Shown here: piece by piece, positions 20,243 to 33,259 of the stretch
Numbering within the stretch: position 1 is the stretch's first letter
Layout of the letters: each line of letters starts with the position of its first letter
Assembly (NCBI GenBank): GCA_023678885.1
Contig: CM042962.1
Span: forward strand, 21,466,336 to 21,530,335
Length of the DNA: 64,000 bases
Direction of reading: 5' to 3'
DNA from: Pogostemon cablin
Lineage: Eukaryota > Streptophyta > Magnoliopsida > Lamiales > Lamiaceae
Made by a program: the position numbers and the translations under genes
Notes under the pieces: model-generated
Database searches by the model: none
What the model was told of the DNA's origin: nothing
The model's input: the letters and a program-made list of their open reading frames with translations, nothing else

Positions 20243-23200
20243 CAAGATATACTTAATGCACCACAAAATTTTTATCATAACTTGTCATGCATAATGTGAT
20301 AAATTTAAATTTTATTACTTTTGGAAACGAAATTGTTATTTTCAAAAATCAAAACTCAAATATAATATTTATATATGCAAAATTAACTTGATCATAACTT
20401 CAAGATCAATTTAGTACTATCCCATGTGTGTGAAAAAAAAAATAAGACCCTTTAAGGTAGACAGAGGGAGTATAAGAAAATCAGTAAAAATTTAATTCTG
20501 AAAATGATAAATATATTTTAGAGATAACTGTATAAATTACCATACATCCAAAACACCAAGATGAAGGAAATTACAAAAAACTATCCCCTTAGAAACTATT
20601 CTGTCCTCTAAGCTTCAATGAACACAAATAGGAGTTCAAAACCAATAGCAAATTTATGTAGTTGATTGATACTTGGTGCTAGAGTGCTGAACCTGCACTT
20701 TGTAGTCCAGAAATCATATCCTACATAACTTGGCTAAAACCAAGAACCAAAACTAAACAACCAGTTTCCCAAGATTCTACATTGAGGCTGTGATAGCAAA
20801 CAACACACCACAACAAAACTACATTGAAACTCCAACAGAGTCAACACAGCAGGATCAACAAATTCAGAACAACAAATATATATCAGCAACAAATTAGACA
20901 ACAACAGATAATCATCACAATCATAGAATCAAAGCTTTCTAAATTCCAAAGGATTTTCTGGTCATAAGATCATTACTGTCTCAAAAGTCAAATATTGTTT
21001 TACTCTATAGATATCCATAGGCTAGGGAAGAGAGGGGAAGGGGGTTTCAATCACCTCCAACTTGCGTCTTCCACGAGTCTTCCACAATCAGTTTATCCAC
21101 TCCCCAATCTTCATAACTGTGGTTGTCATTAAGATTATTTAATCAGTAGGAAAAAACCTAGGATTAACAATATTAATCTAGAGCGAAGAGTGTATCTTAC
21201 CTGGAAGTAGCGAAGAATTCTGAATGGTATTTTTCTATGGCATAGCTCCTTCATGGCAATCTACAATCAAGGATAAAACACAAATCATTAAAATTTTATA
21301 CAAGATCTCATAATGATTATAAAAAGAAAAGAAAAGGTAAACGTTGTAATCTAACACACATCATGTGTTCTGCGTGCTTTAGCTAAAATGAATATATTTA
21401 TTTTCTTAATACAAGGTTTAATTTAAACAACTTATTTGCTTCTAAGTAAACTCATCAAATTACTATTTGGTATATTGTACTCCTCCAATAAAAATTTCAT
21501 GTTATTCTGAGTCAAACATTTTAAAGGGGTCTCTAACTTACTATAATAACAGAGTTTTGAATTAAACTACTATCAAACTCACAAATCAAATTTAAAAAAA
21601 ATAAAATAAAATCCAGATCCAACTCCATACAAGAATAGAGTCATGGACCACACAATTTGCTAACATGCTGTATTTCCATAATATTAACCCCAACATCAAA
21701 TGCAGTTAGACCTAAAATACACCACGACAGAAGATTACACTCTCTCAACAACACTCCAATGAATTTAGTGACAATCATATATGTTTTTATTTTTAATTTT
21801 ATAAGTCAATAACTATGTTTTCATTTCAATTTCTTATTTGCTTTTTGCACTGTAATAAAATGAAACAGAACTCAGGACGCACTACTGAATTCAAAACATA
21901 ACTTAGCATACCTGTGAAACATTCCTAAAAAATCCAGTTTACTTGCATTCATAAGCACAAATGTAATCGTCTAGGAAACATTCCTAAAAACCCAGCAACA
22001 ACAATAAAAAAGCAGCAGCAGAATCTGCTGTAGCAAACACTACTATAGCCAGAAATTAGGAAACATTCCTAAAAATCCAGTAACAATACAATTCAGCAGC
22101 ACATAGCAAATTCAGCAGAAAGAAAATCAGTAGATGAGCACAACAGAATCAAAATTCTACCATCAATAGAAAATTTGCACAGAAATTCCAGAAGCATCAA
22201 ATTAGGATGAACCAGGTCAAAACCAGAGACTAAGTTCCAGAAAATAAAAACTCAGCCAAGGCTGCCGTTGTACACATCAAACCAGCTGTATAATTAAAAT
22301 AATCAGGATCCAGTGGCAGTAAAGAACAACCAACTCAGAATTTCCAGCAGCATCAAATTCAGCAACTGGAACAACCAAGTCAGAAACTAAACAGCAAGGC
22401 TCCAGAAAAAGAAGCTGAACCATCAAAACTAAAGAACCAGCAAGGAAAATCAAGATATTACAAGCAGAAAACTCAAATAAGTACCAGCAAACATATAAAT
22501 TCAAGCACAGCAAACAACCTTTACAATATGGTAGCAGCAAATTGAACCAGAATTCAGACTTGGCCACAACAACATTCAGCATAAAAACCAGAAATAGCAA
22601 GAAAGGATCACCCAAGAAAGAAATCAAACAAGGAAGGTTCCAGCTAAAGGAGCAGAAATCCTTTTCACAATAACTAGTAAGGTAGACACACAATTAACAA
22701 CCAAGAAACAGCAATCCAACCAAAACACTAAACAAGGCATGTAGCAGTCACTAAGAAATAACAATCAGGGCACCAGAATTTCAGCAATGGATGAGATGTG
22801 AATTTTACACTAATCAATTAGTACCTAGAAATATTTAAAAAGTAAAGATAACAAGATAAGAATAAACATATGAGTACCATTTCCCTCCTTTCAACCCTTT
22901 CCTTTCATAGTAGGCTTTATGAAGTAGCAGCGTGGGGTATCTCCACCTCACAAGAACAATGACTCCTGAAAAATGATAATTAGAAAACCAACCAATAGAA
23001 ATGGTTATTGTTCTTAATTTACAAGCCAGCATATGAAATTTTCTATCTTATTTCCCTATAATAAATCTATTATCTAAATCCCACGATACATACTTTGTTG
23101 GAAGATTACAAGTTGTACTCCCACTCCATATCTCTATTAATTGTTACAGCTTATTGAAATTTACGCTCTGTAAATTCTCTATAAATATTTTTTCTAAGAA

Positions 23201-24397
23201 GAGGGCAAAGGAGAAGATGGAGTGAATATATAGAGGGAACATAATGTCCTGTTTTACTGCTATGGCATATTTCTTGCCCCCTCTTGATTTTGTTTTGGAG
23301 ATATTGCTGCAATATAAGTTCTACTGTTGCCCTAGATTCTATTCTTCCTTCTCCTGGAGAAACTTACGAAAATCACGAAAAGTAGCAGAAAATTACCGGA
23401 TATGTGTTGTGCAGAACGATAACAACATAGGACACGAACAGCTGTGATAAGGACTATGAGAAAAAAACACTGCTATCACCACCGTTTTCTTATTTGGTTG
23501 TGACGAAAGCAAGGCCTTAAACAATCAATTCAAGTAAGGAAACCAATTGAATAGAATAAATAGCAAGAGACCCTCAACCAAAAGCACTTATCCAATCTCT
23601 ATGAGCCAGTTTATTGTTCCCGAATGCATAAAAGAGTTTATTACAGTAACATCTAAACAAGATTTAGATCACCCTCCATTTTTATTATTATAGAAAAAAA
23701 CTTATTGCACAGTATAAATGTAAGTATTCTGTGTACAAGTGTATTCACCCACTCCAAATCCACAAATTTGTCATTTCTCATAACAAGCAATTTCATTCCA
23801 ACAGTGTCGAGACAAATAAACGAAAAAAATGGGATCACATTCACTTGAATTTCTCAAATGTAAACAAAAATAGCAGTGCTGCATTTAGAGAACTGAGAAT
23901 ATTTCTTCTAGAATAAAAATGGTGGCAAAAGAAATATAGACAGAAAACTACATGTACAAGATACCAAGAAACAAGTTTTTCTTAATAAAGCATATTAAAT
24001 CTCCAAGCTTGCACAGGTTACCGTGGCATTCTCATTTTTGTCAAGACAAGTAACTTTTTTTGTCCTGCAGTGCTACTTATAACAATCACATCATCAGTTT
24101 GAGGAAAATGTTCCTAAGCTTAAATTATTTAAAAAAAAAAAGAACGAATGCGAATAGAATAAGAAAGCATACTACATAGAACTTTCTGTTAACACAGTGA
24201 ATAAATGAAACTAAATAAATAAGAATAAGTGAACAAAGATTAGAGTTCAATCTTGGAATTCTAACAGAGATTAACAGGTGAATCACAAGACCCAATGCAA
24301 ATCTGTATACCCAATAAATTATTCTATGTTAAAACATTATAGCATAATTACCTAGTACTGAGGAAACGGAGTTGCTAATCAAGGCTTCGACCAGATC
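20243..24397. other. Non-coding interior of CACTA-2
   Basis: The plus strand is rich in A and C (CAGCAACAACAA-like), and the minus strand reads like long T-rich introns. The left arm of a truncated MITE lies inverted at 20415-20468 (terminal GAGGGAGTA). The phrase GGAAACATTCCTAAAAATCC recurs three times between 21917 and 22080. No recognisable protein was found. Confidence 0.4.
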
Positions 24398-24658
24398 TCA
24401 GCCATAATCGATCCCGGAGGCTCTCTGGCAGCCGAAATCCAACGCCTCAGCAACAACTAGCCCAACTGTATGCTGTTCTACAGGTTCCTCAATGCGCGAG
24501 CTCATCAATAAGCCGTATCGCTGACTCGTGCATCTTCTCCACCCGTAAAAGAACAAATTCTCATCCTGAAATCGTTTTCTGGCTAATAGCTGATTCTTAG
24601 GCAGTTCTTTCTGATCCAGGTAGCCGATCCAAGATAGTTCAAACATGAAATTACCCAT
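24398..24658 (-). CDS. Hypothetical short ORF, 86 codons
   Basis: A minus-strand frame starting at ATG (MGNFMFELSWIGYLDQKELP) runs 86 codons in locally GC-richer DNA inside the CACTA-2 interior. Composition is protein-like, but no family is recognised and no splice partners are evident. It may be a captured 5' exon or chance. Confidence 0.25.
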   Translation of the reverse strand: MGNFMFELSWIGYLDQKELPKNQLLARKRFQDENLFFYGWRRCTSQRYGLLMSSRIEEPVEQHTVGLVVAEALDFGCQRASGIDYG

Positions 24659-25163
24659 GCAACGGAGTGCGAGAGGCAGCGGTGGTGGTTACAACGAAGC
24701 CTCGGCAGGAGGAGATGATGAATTAAAAATGAAGAAGTTGGTGCTAGAGATTTTTTTGGGTTAGAGGATAGCTTGGAAATGAATTTGCCTATGCCATTTG
24801 GGTGTCGAGAATTCTGAAATTTTCTTTTCCTAATCTGCAATTTTAGAATGAAGTAATGAGATTGACGCTCACTATTTCTGATGGAGCCAAATTTTTATTA
24901 TTAGATGGAGGGAAATCATGGAGGGAACGATTAGATGGAGGGAATTGATGGCAGCCAAAATTTTCAACAAATTAAGTTTTCATTTAAATTATAATAATTG
25001 AAAATTTTGAAATTATTTACGATAAAATATTCAATACAAGTCCGATTTTTCAAAGTTTCAAACAATTTGACTTTAGGTTTTTTTTTTAAATTATATTACA
25101 ATTATTTGATTTTAGGTATACTGATCTGTGTGAAATTATTATTTTTTGTGATCTCTAAAATAT

Positions 25164-25449
25164 TACTCCCTCCGTCCCATAATTAAGTTCACCGATATTG
25201 TAGATACGAAGTTTAAGAAAAGTTGATTTTTGACTAATTTTATTGACTTTTTAGGGGTATTGTGGTAATTTTAGGTAATAAAGTAAATTATAAAGTATGT
25301 TATTTGTGTTAGGTGAGAATTGTATTTTTGAAATTAAAATAATTTTGAGGTTGTTGGTTAATGTGAAGTTTCATTTTTTAGGTGGTAAACATAAGTGTGG
25401 GACGAACGAAAACGGGAAAGTGTGAACATAAGTGTGGGACGGGGGAGTA
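25164..25449. mobile_element. MITE with CTCCCTCCGTCCCA ends
   Basis: It starts TACTCCCTCCGTCCCATAAT and ends GTGTGGGACGGGGGAGTA. TA at each end fits a Stowaway-type target site. The terminal 20 bases of the right arm are duplicated (ACATAAGTGTGGGACG occurs twice). Confidence 0.75.
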
Positions 25450-26556
25450 CTTACTTCATATATCTCATACTGTTATTCTTCATTTATACTGTAGTTACAG
25501 AATTTGAAAAAAAGTTAGATTCTTAATTAATTTTATTATATATTATTTTTAGGTAATACATACATATATTATAATAAATTATAAAGTATGTTATGTGTGT
25601 TAGGTGAGAATGGTAAATTTGTATTTCCACATTATTTGAAATGTATACATTGATTAGTAATTTTTTTAATCTATGTAAATAGTATTATGTGTAAATTTAA
25701 TATTTATGTAGTAGTAATAATTGATAAATATTTTATACATTTTTTTCCCTAAAATTTTTGCTAACTTGTGTAGGATTGATAATTTTTCTAAAATTTAGTT
25801 TTCATTTTCATTAAAAAAATTTATTATTTTATATTTGTACTATAAATTATTTATAAAATAATTTACTTAAAGAATGATCATTTTTGTTAAAATGTTATCA
25901 CATCTCATTCATTTCCCGAGAATGCCTTCTATTTTCTTCAAATTTTTACTTTACTTATATCAATTTAATTTAAAAAATATAAATACTAATCCCACATAAA
26001 AGTATTTAATATTTGTTTCATAAATAGATAAAATCAAAACAACCAATATGTGCAATATATAAAAAATCTTGATTTAAAATTTAAGGATAGTTGGTTAAAT
26101 ATATATAAAATTTTAGGAATATTTATCAATGCAAGACCCAAAAAATAGGTAAACTATTAATTTTGGGGCTTAAATTATTTTTTCTATCAACACGTGATCT
26201 GAAATATGTATAACTATCAATTCGAAGCTTGAATTTAGGCGCTCTAAATTGATAAGATAGGAGATAATATTTGATAAATTCAGGCACTGGAATAATAATT
26301 TTACATTTTCAAAACCCCGCATTGATTGAAAAAATAATTCAAAGCCCGAATTGATAGTTTACTCTTCAAGCCTTGAATTGAAAAAATTCTAAAATTTTAT
26401 TTATTTATCGTATTGAAATATTTAAACAGCTTACACTTCTATGAGCTAGCTTATGATTATATAATTTTATTTATGTTTAAATTAATTATCACTTTTAATT
26501 AAAAAATAATAATTACTACTATTTTTTTATCAAGTATACTTGGGTACATAAATTTT

Positions 26557-26696
26557 CTTGTGCACTCTATATTCAAAACTTATAAATTAATTAATGAATA
26601 AAAACATATATACTAATGAATAAGAACTTGTGCACTCTATATTCAAAACTTATAAATTAATTAATGAATAAAAATATATATACTAATGAATAAGAA
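26557..26696. repeat. Tandem duplication, period 70 bp
   Basis: CTTGTGCACTCTATATTCAA begins at 26557 and again at 26627. The two units differ by one or two bases (AAAACATATA versus AAAATATATA). Confidence 0.9.
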
Positions 26697-27839
26697 TTTA
26701 CATACACTTTGTTAGATAATTATTATCTAATTTTCTATTAATTTTTTTATATAAGAAATTGAATATAAAAAAGTGATACATTTATTAAAAAACATACTCT
26801 ATTATATATATTATTGAAGTAAAACTAATACTGATATGAATACACAGCTTATCATAAATTTATTATCCTTCTAAATTAAATATAATACACCTCAAACTCT
26901 TTAATATATAATGAAATTATATATTGTACATTGTTATACATACCATATTTTATAATCATTCTATTGTTTTATTAATGGTTCTAAAATTTTTTATATGGGT
27001 AAAGAAACTCTCGACAAGTGAAAAATATTAGTAATAATATTTTAACATACTCCATATAATTTTCACTATATTTTTATTTTTTTCTCATTACATTGTCTCA
27101 CTTTAATTAATAATATAATAATATAGTCAAATAATTTTGAATACATTTTACTTTGTAAAATTATCACTCTCAATTTAGTAACTAACACACATAATTATTC
27201 ATTCATTCACTTATTGTCGAAAACTATAACTCCACCTTATACTTAAAATTAAGATAAAAAAAATTAAATGACGTGATATAATATACGTGAAAAACTCTAT
27301 TAAAATAGGGAGATTTTTATTTATTTTTGTAAGTAATAAAATTACTTGTATTACTAGCTTTTGTAAGAAAATAAGTGTAGAATAGTACCCAAAGAACCAT
27401 AAAGCCTCATTCATCCCCTTTTCACTTAACGCTAACTTCTAAGCCCTTCACTGCGAGGTTCGATGCTCCACCATGTCGACGTTTCTAAACGGTTCTTGTC
27501 ATCCACGGTCAGTCCTTTGCCAAATCGTTGTCAATTGCTACACCTTCGTTCTTATTCTCTTCTCTTCGATTTTTCTCCGCTCGGGCTTCTCTCTATGTGA
27601 GAAATCTAAAATTAATATTTAGTAAAATTTGAAGTGTTAAAAAAATCTCAGCAACTTTGGGTTTTTAATATTTGTATACTTGCGGAATTTCGGAGGAGAT
27701 AAGGGTTTATCTTTTAGCATCTGGTCTGTATACTGATGTGATGAAAACATGTAGGAGTATAATGCAATCTGAAACTCTCATCTCAAAAATAAATGCTTAA
27801 TTATATCAATTTAAGTTGATTTATTTATTTGATGGCAGA

Positions 27840-28346
27840 AAATAGCATGTAAATGTTGGAACCATTTGACACATTGACCATGTAAAGACTACCTTACGCA
27901 CACTACCACCTTGATAAGGCTTCAGCTATCACCAAGGTAGGTTGAGATAGTTTGGGGATCTTATTTCATTCTTTGTTATATTTTGATCTTGTTTTTGTTC
28001 ATACGTATGTGTCTTTTGCTTATATATCTAGTGAGATTCATTTTCTTTAATTTGGTAAAGGTATTGGCTGAAAAAGGGAGCACTTAAGCTGTTGCTTTTG
28101 ATAGAATTGATAAAGCCCCACAATGAGAAAAAAGATAGGAATCATAATTATATTTACAACAGTTGGTATATTTCATTCTCCGCTTACTCTAATTCTTAGT
28201 TTCCTTATAATTATTAATATGAACGTCTATGGTGATCTTGCAGTCCCATGTAGAATACTAGACTATGAAAAGACATCATGCTCATGTAGATTATGTTTAA
28301 GTGAGATGCAAAGAGAATTAAAATTAATAGTTTTAACTGGAGTCAC
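27840..28346 (+). pseudogene. Captured mitochondrial-type EF-Tu gene fragment, three exons
   Basis: Exon-like part 1 (about 27840-27936) encodes HVNVGTI, one stop codon, then HIDHVKTT. This matches the EF-Tu start HVNxGTIGHVDHGKTT with its GTP-binding P-loop. It ends ASAITK before a GTAGGT donor. Part 2 (from 28061) reads VLAEKGST, stop, AVAFDRIDKAP, matching the next EF-Tu segment that leads to the switch I region. Part 3 (from 28244, after a TTGCAG acceptor) reads HVEY, stop, TMKRHHAHVD, matching HVEYET.KRHYAHVD. Intron positions are preserved, so genomic DNA rather than mRNA was copied. Stops and lost GHVDHGK residues make it non-functional. Confidence 0.8.
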
Positions 28347-28646
28347 CGAACATTGATCTATATTCTAGTTTCATCTTTAATAAAGATAAAAGTGATGCAT
28401 GAGAAAATAATTACTTGGATGTGCTTCTTATTAAAAGTGATAAACAGGGAAAATAATTACTTGTTTGGAATATAATTTTTAGGAGTGAGAATTTTGCTAC
28501 CAGTTTATGTTCATTTTTTCCCTTACAATTTTGTGCTGAAACTTATAACATTATTTCTTGGAATTTAGGCATCCGAATTTGCTGTCATTGACACTCATTG
28601 CAGTCACCACTCCTAGAGAATGATAGCTATGAACTTGGCTTCTGCT

Positions 28647-28680
28647 CACAACACACACACACACAACACACACACACATA
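28647..28680. repeat. (CA)n microsatellite
   Basis: Two short ACACAC runs are interrupted once by AACAC. Confidence 0.85.
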
Positions 28681-28927
28681 AATACAACATCACAATCTAT
28701 ACTTCTGCTTTGTGTACATTTATCCTTTTCACAGTTACAGTAGCTATGATTATCGTTGTTTGCAGCAGAAGTAAAATCTACTGTTTTCTTTTGTTTCTTG
28801 CTTATCATCTCACTTACCTTTAATTTTATGATTATTGTTTATGTTAAGTATTGGACTGGTGCTTTAAGCATGTGATTCTCTTTGAATGTCAGTTTTACTG
28901 CTTCAATCAATTTTATTTTGCAGTTGA

Positions 28928-29053
28928 GCCCTTGAGGACTCTGTTATGGATGTCAGGCAGTTTCATCTTGAACTTGTAGATCTACAAAACGAGAGCCGAT
29001 TGGTGTTACTCGATGCACTATTCTCTGTCTCAGAGGTGTTAGCTTTTAGGCAG
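28928..29053 (+). other. Exon-like open stretch after EF-Tu fragment, unrecognised
   Basis: After a TTTTGCAG acceptor at 28923, a 42-codon open frame includes MDVRQFHLELVDLQNESR and ends in AGGCAG before GTAGAT, a plausible donor. The composition is protein-like. It does not fit the next part of EF-Tu as I know it, so it may come from a second captured gene. Confidence 0.35.
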
Positions 29054-30780
29054 GTAGATCTCTTCAAGTTTCAATTATGTTAATAATGAAAAATGGCTTA
29101 GACCCTCACCCACGTTACTTTTCTTAATGTTGATAATGTTTATAGGTGAATAAGTAAACTTACTTAGCTTTTTGACCAATGTTTCTCTCTCGAAAGATGT
29201 TCTATTATAATAAATTGAATGATCATGTTTGTCAAATTACTGATAACAACTTTATATTTGGAGTTGGTGATTCTAAATATGATGCTACTCCATTGATGAA
29301 CATGTGTAGTAGTATGAAAAGGAAAAAGGAATAGAATGCTTTATGATGGTCAATGGTGATTTAATCTGGCATCAAGAACTTCTATATAAATCTAACGTTC
29401 TAATAGGTAGTGACAAGGCTGATGCTATGCATGTTTTTCCTCTAAAGCTGCATGTTGACTTTAAAAGGGGTGTCATAATCTCTTAGATTGATATCTAACT
29501 ACTTATGAAAGTTATGGTCATGAAGTTGTGTTTATGCTTAAATATTAATTTTGTGTTTGTTGATTATGTACTGCCGATGATACTTATTAGACTTCAACAA
29601 ATTATAGTGCAAACTATTTTGTCTTCTGTAATTATCTCTCTATTTGTGGAAAATATTATTTATTTCGAGATCGGAATGTTTATCGTTTCACATTATTTAT
29701 GGTAAATAAAAAGTTCTATTTCAAATTTGTGGAGGTTGCTTAATTACTAAAATTCCCTTTGTTATACCATTATCAAAGCATTTTTCTTAATCTCGCATGC
29801 ACATAAATAACGAGCTAATATCTCATGAAGTGAGGTACTACCCTGCCTAGTTATATTAAAATTTTAGTAAATGGTTCTTTCTCTCTTCTTACATGTTCTC
29901 TCCTCTAATCTTACTTGCTCATCTGCAGATTTTCCCTCTTCTCAATCAGATTTATCTCTACCCAAGTGCCAATGTTCACATTGATTTCAACACCTTGTGG
30001 CCTCTCCAATGCTGAAACAAATCTATCGGTATTTTTTTTATGGTTTTCCTATTCTTATCTCTTTTCTTCTTTTGTGGTGTAAGAAAGATATATGATTGAA
30101 AAACTATATCCTTTGTCTATTATATGGATTCCTTGCTGGAACTCGATAGTTTGTTCTGTGTGTTAGGGTAGTATATTGCTCTTGAGTTCGAGTGCTTGCA
30201 GTTTTTTTCTTTTGTGTGTGCTTTACTAGAATTTAGGTAGATTGGATATTTTGATTGTTTTGTGAGTTTGCTCTTTTCAGATTTGGATTTCTTTTTGTAT
30301 TTTAGGCTTTTGTACTGGTATTTCCAATTCTTATGCTGGAATTTCGAGGATTTTTGTTTGCTAGATTTAAAACCTTGATACTTGCAAGTGACTTAGCTGG
30401 AAGGTTGGATCTATTGTAGCCGGTTTCAAACTCTTACTTTTTTTGCACTGTCCACCACTTCACTGTGTTTGGAGGGCTTGCAATGATGCTCCTTTTGTTA
30501 ATTAAGGATGTTCTTTTCGACAATGTGAACTGATTCTGGAATTATACAATAGACTACTAGATTATGATGTACAAGTTGCTGTACTTTTTATATATACTAC
30601 AGGTTGCTAGATTATTATACTTCTCATACAATTTAGCTGATTGTTTCTAGACTAGACATAGTCATAGCTCTTATTAAGGGGATGACTTTTGTGGTACCTT
30701 ATACTTTTGTACTTTGGATTTATTATACTTTGTATAGTTAAATTTTGAAATTAATTTACAATTTTTTATAAAGTTGTGAG
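29054..30780. other. Intron-like interior of CACTA-2
   Basis: T-rich, intron-like plus strand. A further possible exon sits at about 29930-30030, after a CATCTGCAG acceptor (PLLNQIYLYPSANVHI), before GTATTT. It is not recognised. Nothing else is seen. Confidence 0.35.
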
Positions 30781-31917
30781 AGGACGTAACTCAAAATGTC
30801 CTTAAATATTTATTTATTTATTAATTTAATATTGAAAAATAAATAAATTCGACAATAAATATATTCATTTCAAGATGATTCATTCATCATTAAAATATTA
30901 ATTAATTTATTGAGCATATATTTTTTTAATAAAAATATTAATGCGACAAAATATTTTGTCGTTATATGATTAATTAATGACATGACAAATATAATTTGTC
31001 ATCATATATTAATAATAATGATAAATTTTTTTGTTACAGTATTTAATTTTTTTAATGATAAGTTTCCATACGTAACTAATAATTTATACTCCCTCCGTCC
31101 CATTTTAAATTTTATGTTTGCTTTTTGCATGTAGATTAAGAAATGTAGTATTTTAATGTGTAATGAGGTGAGAGAAATAATATTTTAATGTGAAGCGAGT
31201 ATGTGTATTAGTATGATGTGTAGGCCCATGGAGAGAGAAATAATTAATTTGTATGGGTCTCATTTACTAAAAAGGAAAAAAATGTAAAGATTGAAATGAG
31301 ACGTCCAAATTGGAAATATATAAAGATTAAAATGGGACGGAGGGAGTATTCATAACAAAAATAAGTTGTCACTATTTACATACATTTTAATGACAATAGA
31401 TTTTGTCTTAATATATTACTCTATACTGACAAATTATATCGTCATTATATCAAGCTTTTACTTCGTCATTGTTGTTTAACTTTTCATGACGAAATATTTT
31501 AGGGATGACAAAATAGTTGGTATAAGTGTGACAATAAAAACGTCATGAATAATTGATGAGATTGATAATATAGAGAAAATCGTCACAATAATCTAACTTT
31601 TAGTGACAATAAGCATTACCGTCATGTTAAATTCAACTTTTAGTGACAAAATAATACATTTCACAATGAATACGAGATGAAATAATGACGACTTATTCGT
31701 CACCTTAGACCTAAACATGCAGTGACAAAAAGTATTTTTGTCATCAAAGCATAACATTTGGTGACGAATTAAAATTTCGTCAAATATACCTAATACGACA
31801 CACATACTATGACGATCTTTGTGAAACTCAAAATTCATCATTAAATACATATTATGACGAAAAAATCAATTTTCATGACGAATTTTGTCGTCGTCATTTA
31901 TCAAATTTCTTGTAGTG
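30781..31917. repeat. Right subterminal repeats of CACTA-2
   Basis: Motifs such as GACAAAATATTTTGTC, TGACGAAATATTTTA, GTGACGAATTAAAATTTCGTC and ATGACGAATTTTGTCG are packed toward the terminus at 31917, often as short hairpins. A Stowaway-like MITE (31087-31348) has inserted among them. Confidence 0.75.
31087..31348. mobile_element. MITE, 262 bp, intact termini
   Basis: The left end TACTCCCTCCGTCCCATTTTA and the right end TAAAATGGGACGGAGGGAGTA are inverted repeats. TA flanks fit a Stowaway-type insertion. No coding sequence is present. Confidence 0.85.
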
Positions 31918-32060
31918 AGTCTCATCTCCTTTTTTCATACACATGAGACCCACACACACCCACTAATACAATTAAAATATGAGGTCAACACACTCACTAA
32001 TACAACTACTCACTACGTGCAAAAAGTAAAAATACCCATTTGCATGGGATGGAGGAGTAT
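31918..32060. mobile_element. Right half of a MITE adjoining CACTA-2
   Basis: The sequence ACACATGAGACCCACACACA, CCCACTAATACAA and finally GGGATGGAGGAGTA is the right part of the same MITE family as 61851-62077. The left half is absent because CACTA-2 ends exactly here, so the transposon probably landed in a MITE. Confidence 0.6.
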
Positions 32061-33259
32061 ATTAATTAATTCATTAGATTTCACACTTTTCATTTTGTCA
32101 GTCACACATTAAACTTCACCACCAAAAATTAATATATTATATCAATCCTTAACCTTAAAAGTACATTTTAATTACAAATTTACCTCTCACCTAACACGCA
32201 TAAAATACTTTATAATTTATTTATTACTTAAAAATACTATATTACCCTCCAAAAATTAATAAAGTTGGTAAAAAAATAATTTTTTTAAACGTTGTATATA
32301 TAGTAATAGTGCAACATAATGTGGGATTGATAGGGTAATACTTTTAAAAGAAAATTACTAGCAATCAATCCAAATAAGGGCTTCATTGTAATAAAAAAAA
32401 GAAGTTTAATAGCAACAATGAACGATGATTCATCCCTTGTGTGTTCCAATCTCTTTTCATAGCTGTGTCTCCCTCCGGACTGATTCTTTGAGCTTTTTCT
32501 CGTAAAAATTACACACTTACACGTACTGGAGATGTAAAACACAGATCTTGACAGAACAGGGGTCAACTCAGCCACAATTCGCCCAACTCGGTACTCCAAC
32601 TCGGCACCCAGCATGGCTCGAATTGGGGTTAAGTTGGCTTAGTTTTCACTCAATATCGACACGGATCGAGTCGGGGTCTGAGTCAGCAGTACTTTCCGAG
32701 CCAGCTCGACTTGGGTTGACTTTAAGTTGACTGCCGAGCTAGCTGAGTCAGCTTTCGCGATCTCACCATTTCGAGCATAATTTCCACATCCGATCTCTGA
32801 TTTGAGTGATTTTTACTCTAAAACAATCCTCTCTTCTGTGGATTTCTAACCATATATTCATATGTCCAATTTTGACTTCTACATGTACACAGAAAAAAAT
32901 ATTCAAAGTCGACGTGCGTTTTTAACTTTCTTTCACAATTTCACTCTTCATTCCAACTTTGAACTTTTGATCATTTTTCCACCTAAAACATAACAAAATA
33001 CCTAAATTGCACATTTTTCTCAAATATATGAAATGTAAGAGACTTATGCTAATATATGACAATAATCATCACAAAAATGTGTTAAATTGGACACTAAAAC
33101 ACATTAGTTTTTACACTCAACACCCCTCTTTCATAATTATTTTTGAAGCATTATTACGAATTAGTTTCTAAATGATCCGATTGTTAAAAATTTACAAGCT
33201 TTATATTAAAATGAATCTCTTACGAACTTTTTCTCTGTATTTTTTGTTTTTAAATTTAT
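32061..33259. other. AT-rich spacer with MITE debris
   Basis: A partial MITE of the AATAAAGTTGG family lies at about 32098-32297. At 32540-32760 the DNA is unusually GC-rich, with repeated ACTCGG, GTCGAG and GAGTCAG words and no long frame of clear meaning. The remainder is AT-rich and shows nothing recognisable. Confidence 0.45.

Larger units (their letters stand above)
24659..27839. other. AT-rich interior with MITEs
   Basis: This stretch is AT-rich and without recognised coding sequence. It contains the MITE 25164-25449, a diverged relative at about 25480-25640, a possible small inverted-repeat element around 26150-26375 (ends GCTTAAATTATTTTTTC and GAAAAAATAATTCAAAGC), and the 70-bp tandem duplication 26557-26696. 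From about 27420 the composition becomes exon-like just before the EF-Tu fragment. Confidence 0.45.
19921..31917. mobile_element. Large CACTA relic (CACTA-2), left end not recovered
   Basis: The right end TTTCTTGTAGTG (31906-31917) is a canonical CACTA terminus. Inside it, to about 30780, are many TGACGAA/TTCGTCA motifs. A related motif set (TGACAAATTTGTCA, ACATGACGAAAAC) lies at 19921-20330, suggesting the other subterminal zone of the same element. No CACTA terminus is seen at the left, so the extent and even the unity of the element are inferred. The interior holds a captured EF-Tu fragment and other exon-like DNA, and I saw no transposase. Confidence 0.5.

Noticed and set aside
22277..22693. 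A 138-codon hydrophobic minus-strand frame resembling a membrane protein
   Set aside because: The strand is T-rich and any frame reads as Leu/Phe/Val. There is no conserved motif or neighbouring exon, and it lies in intron-like transposon DNA.
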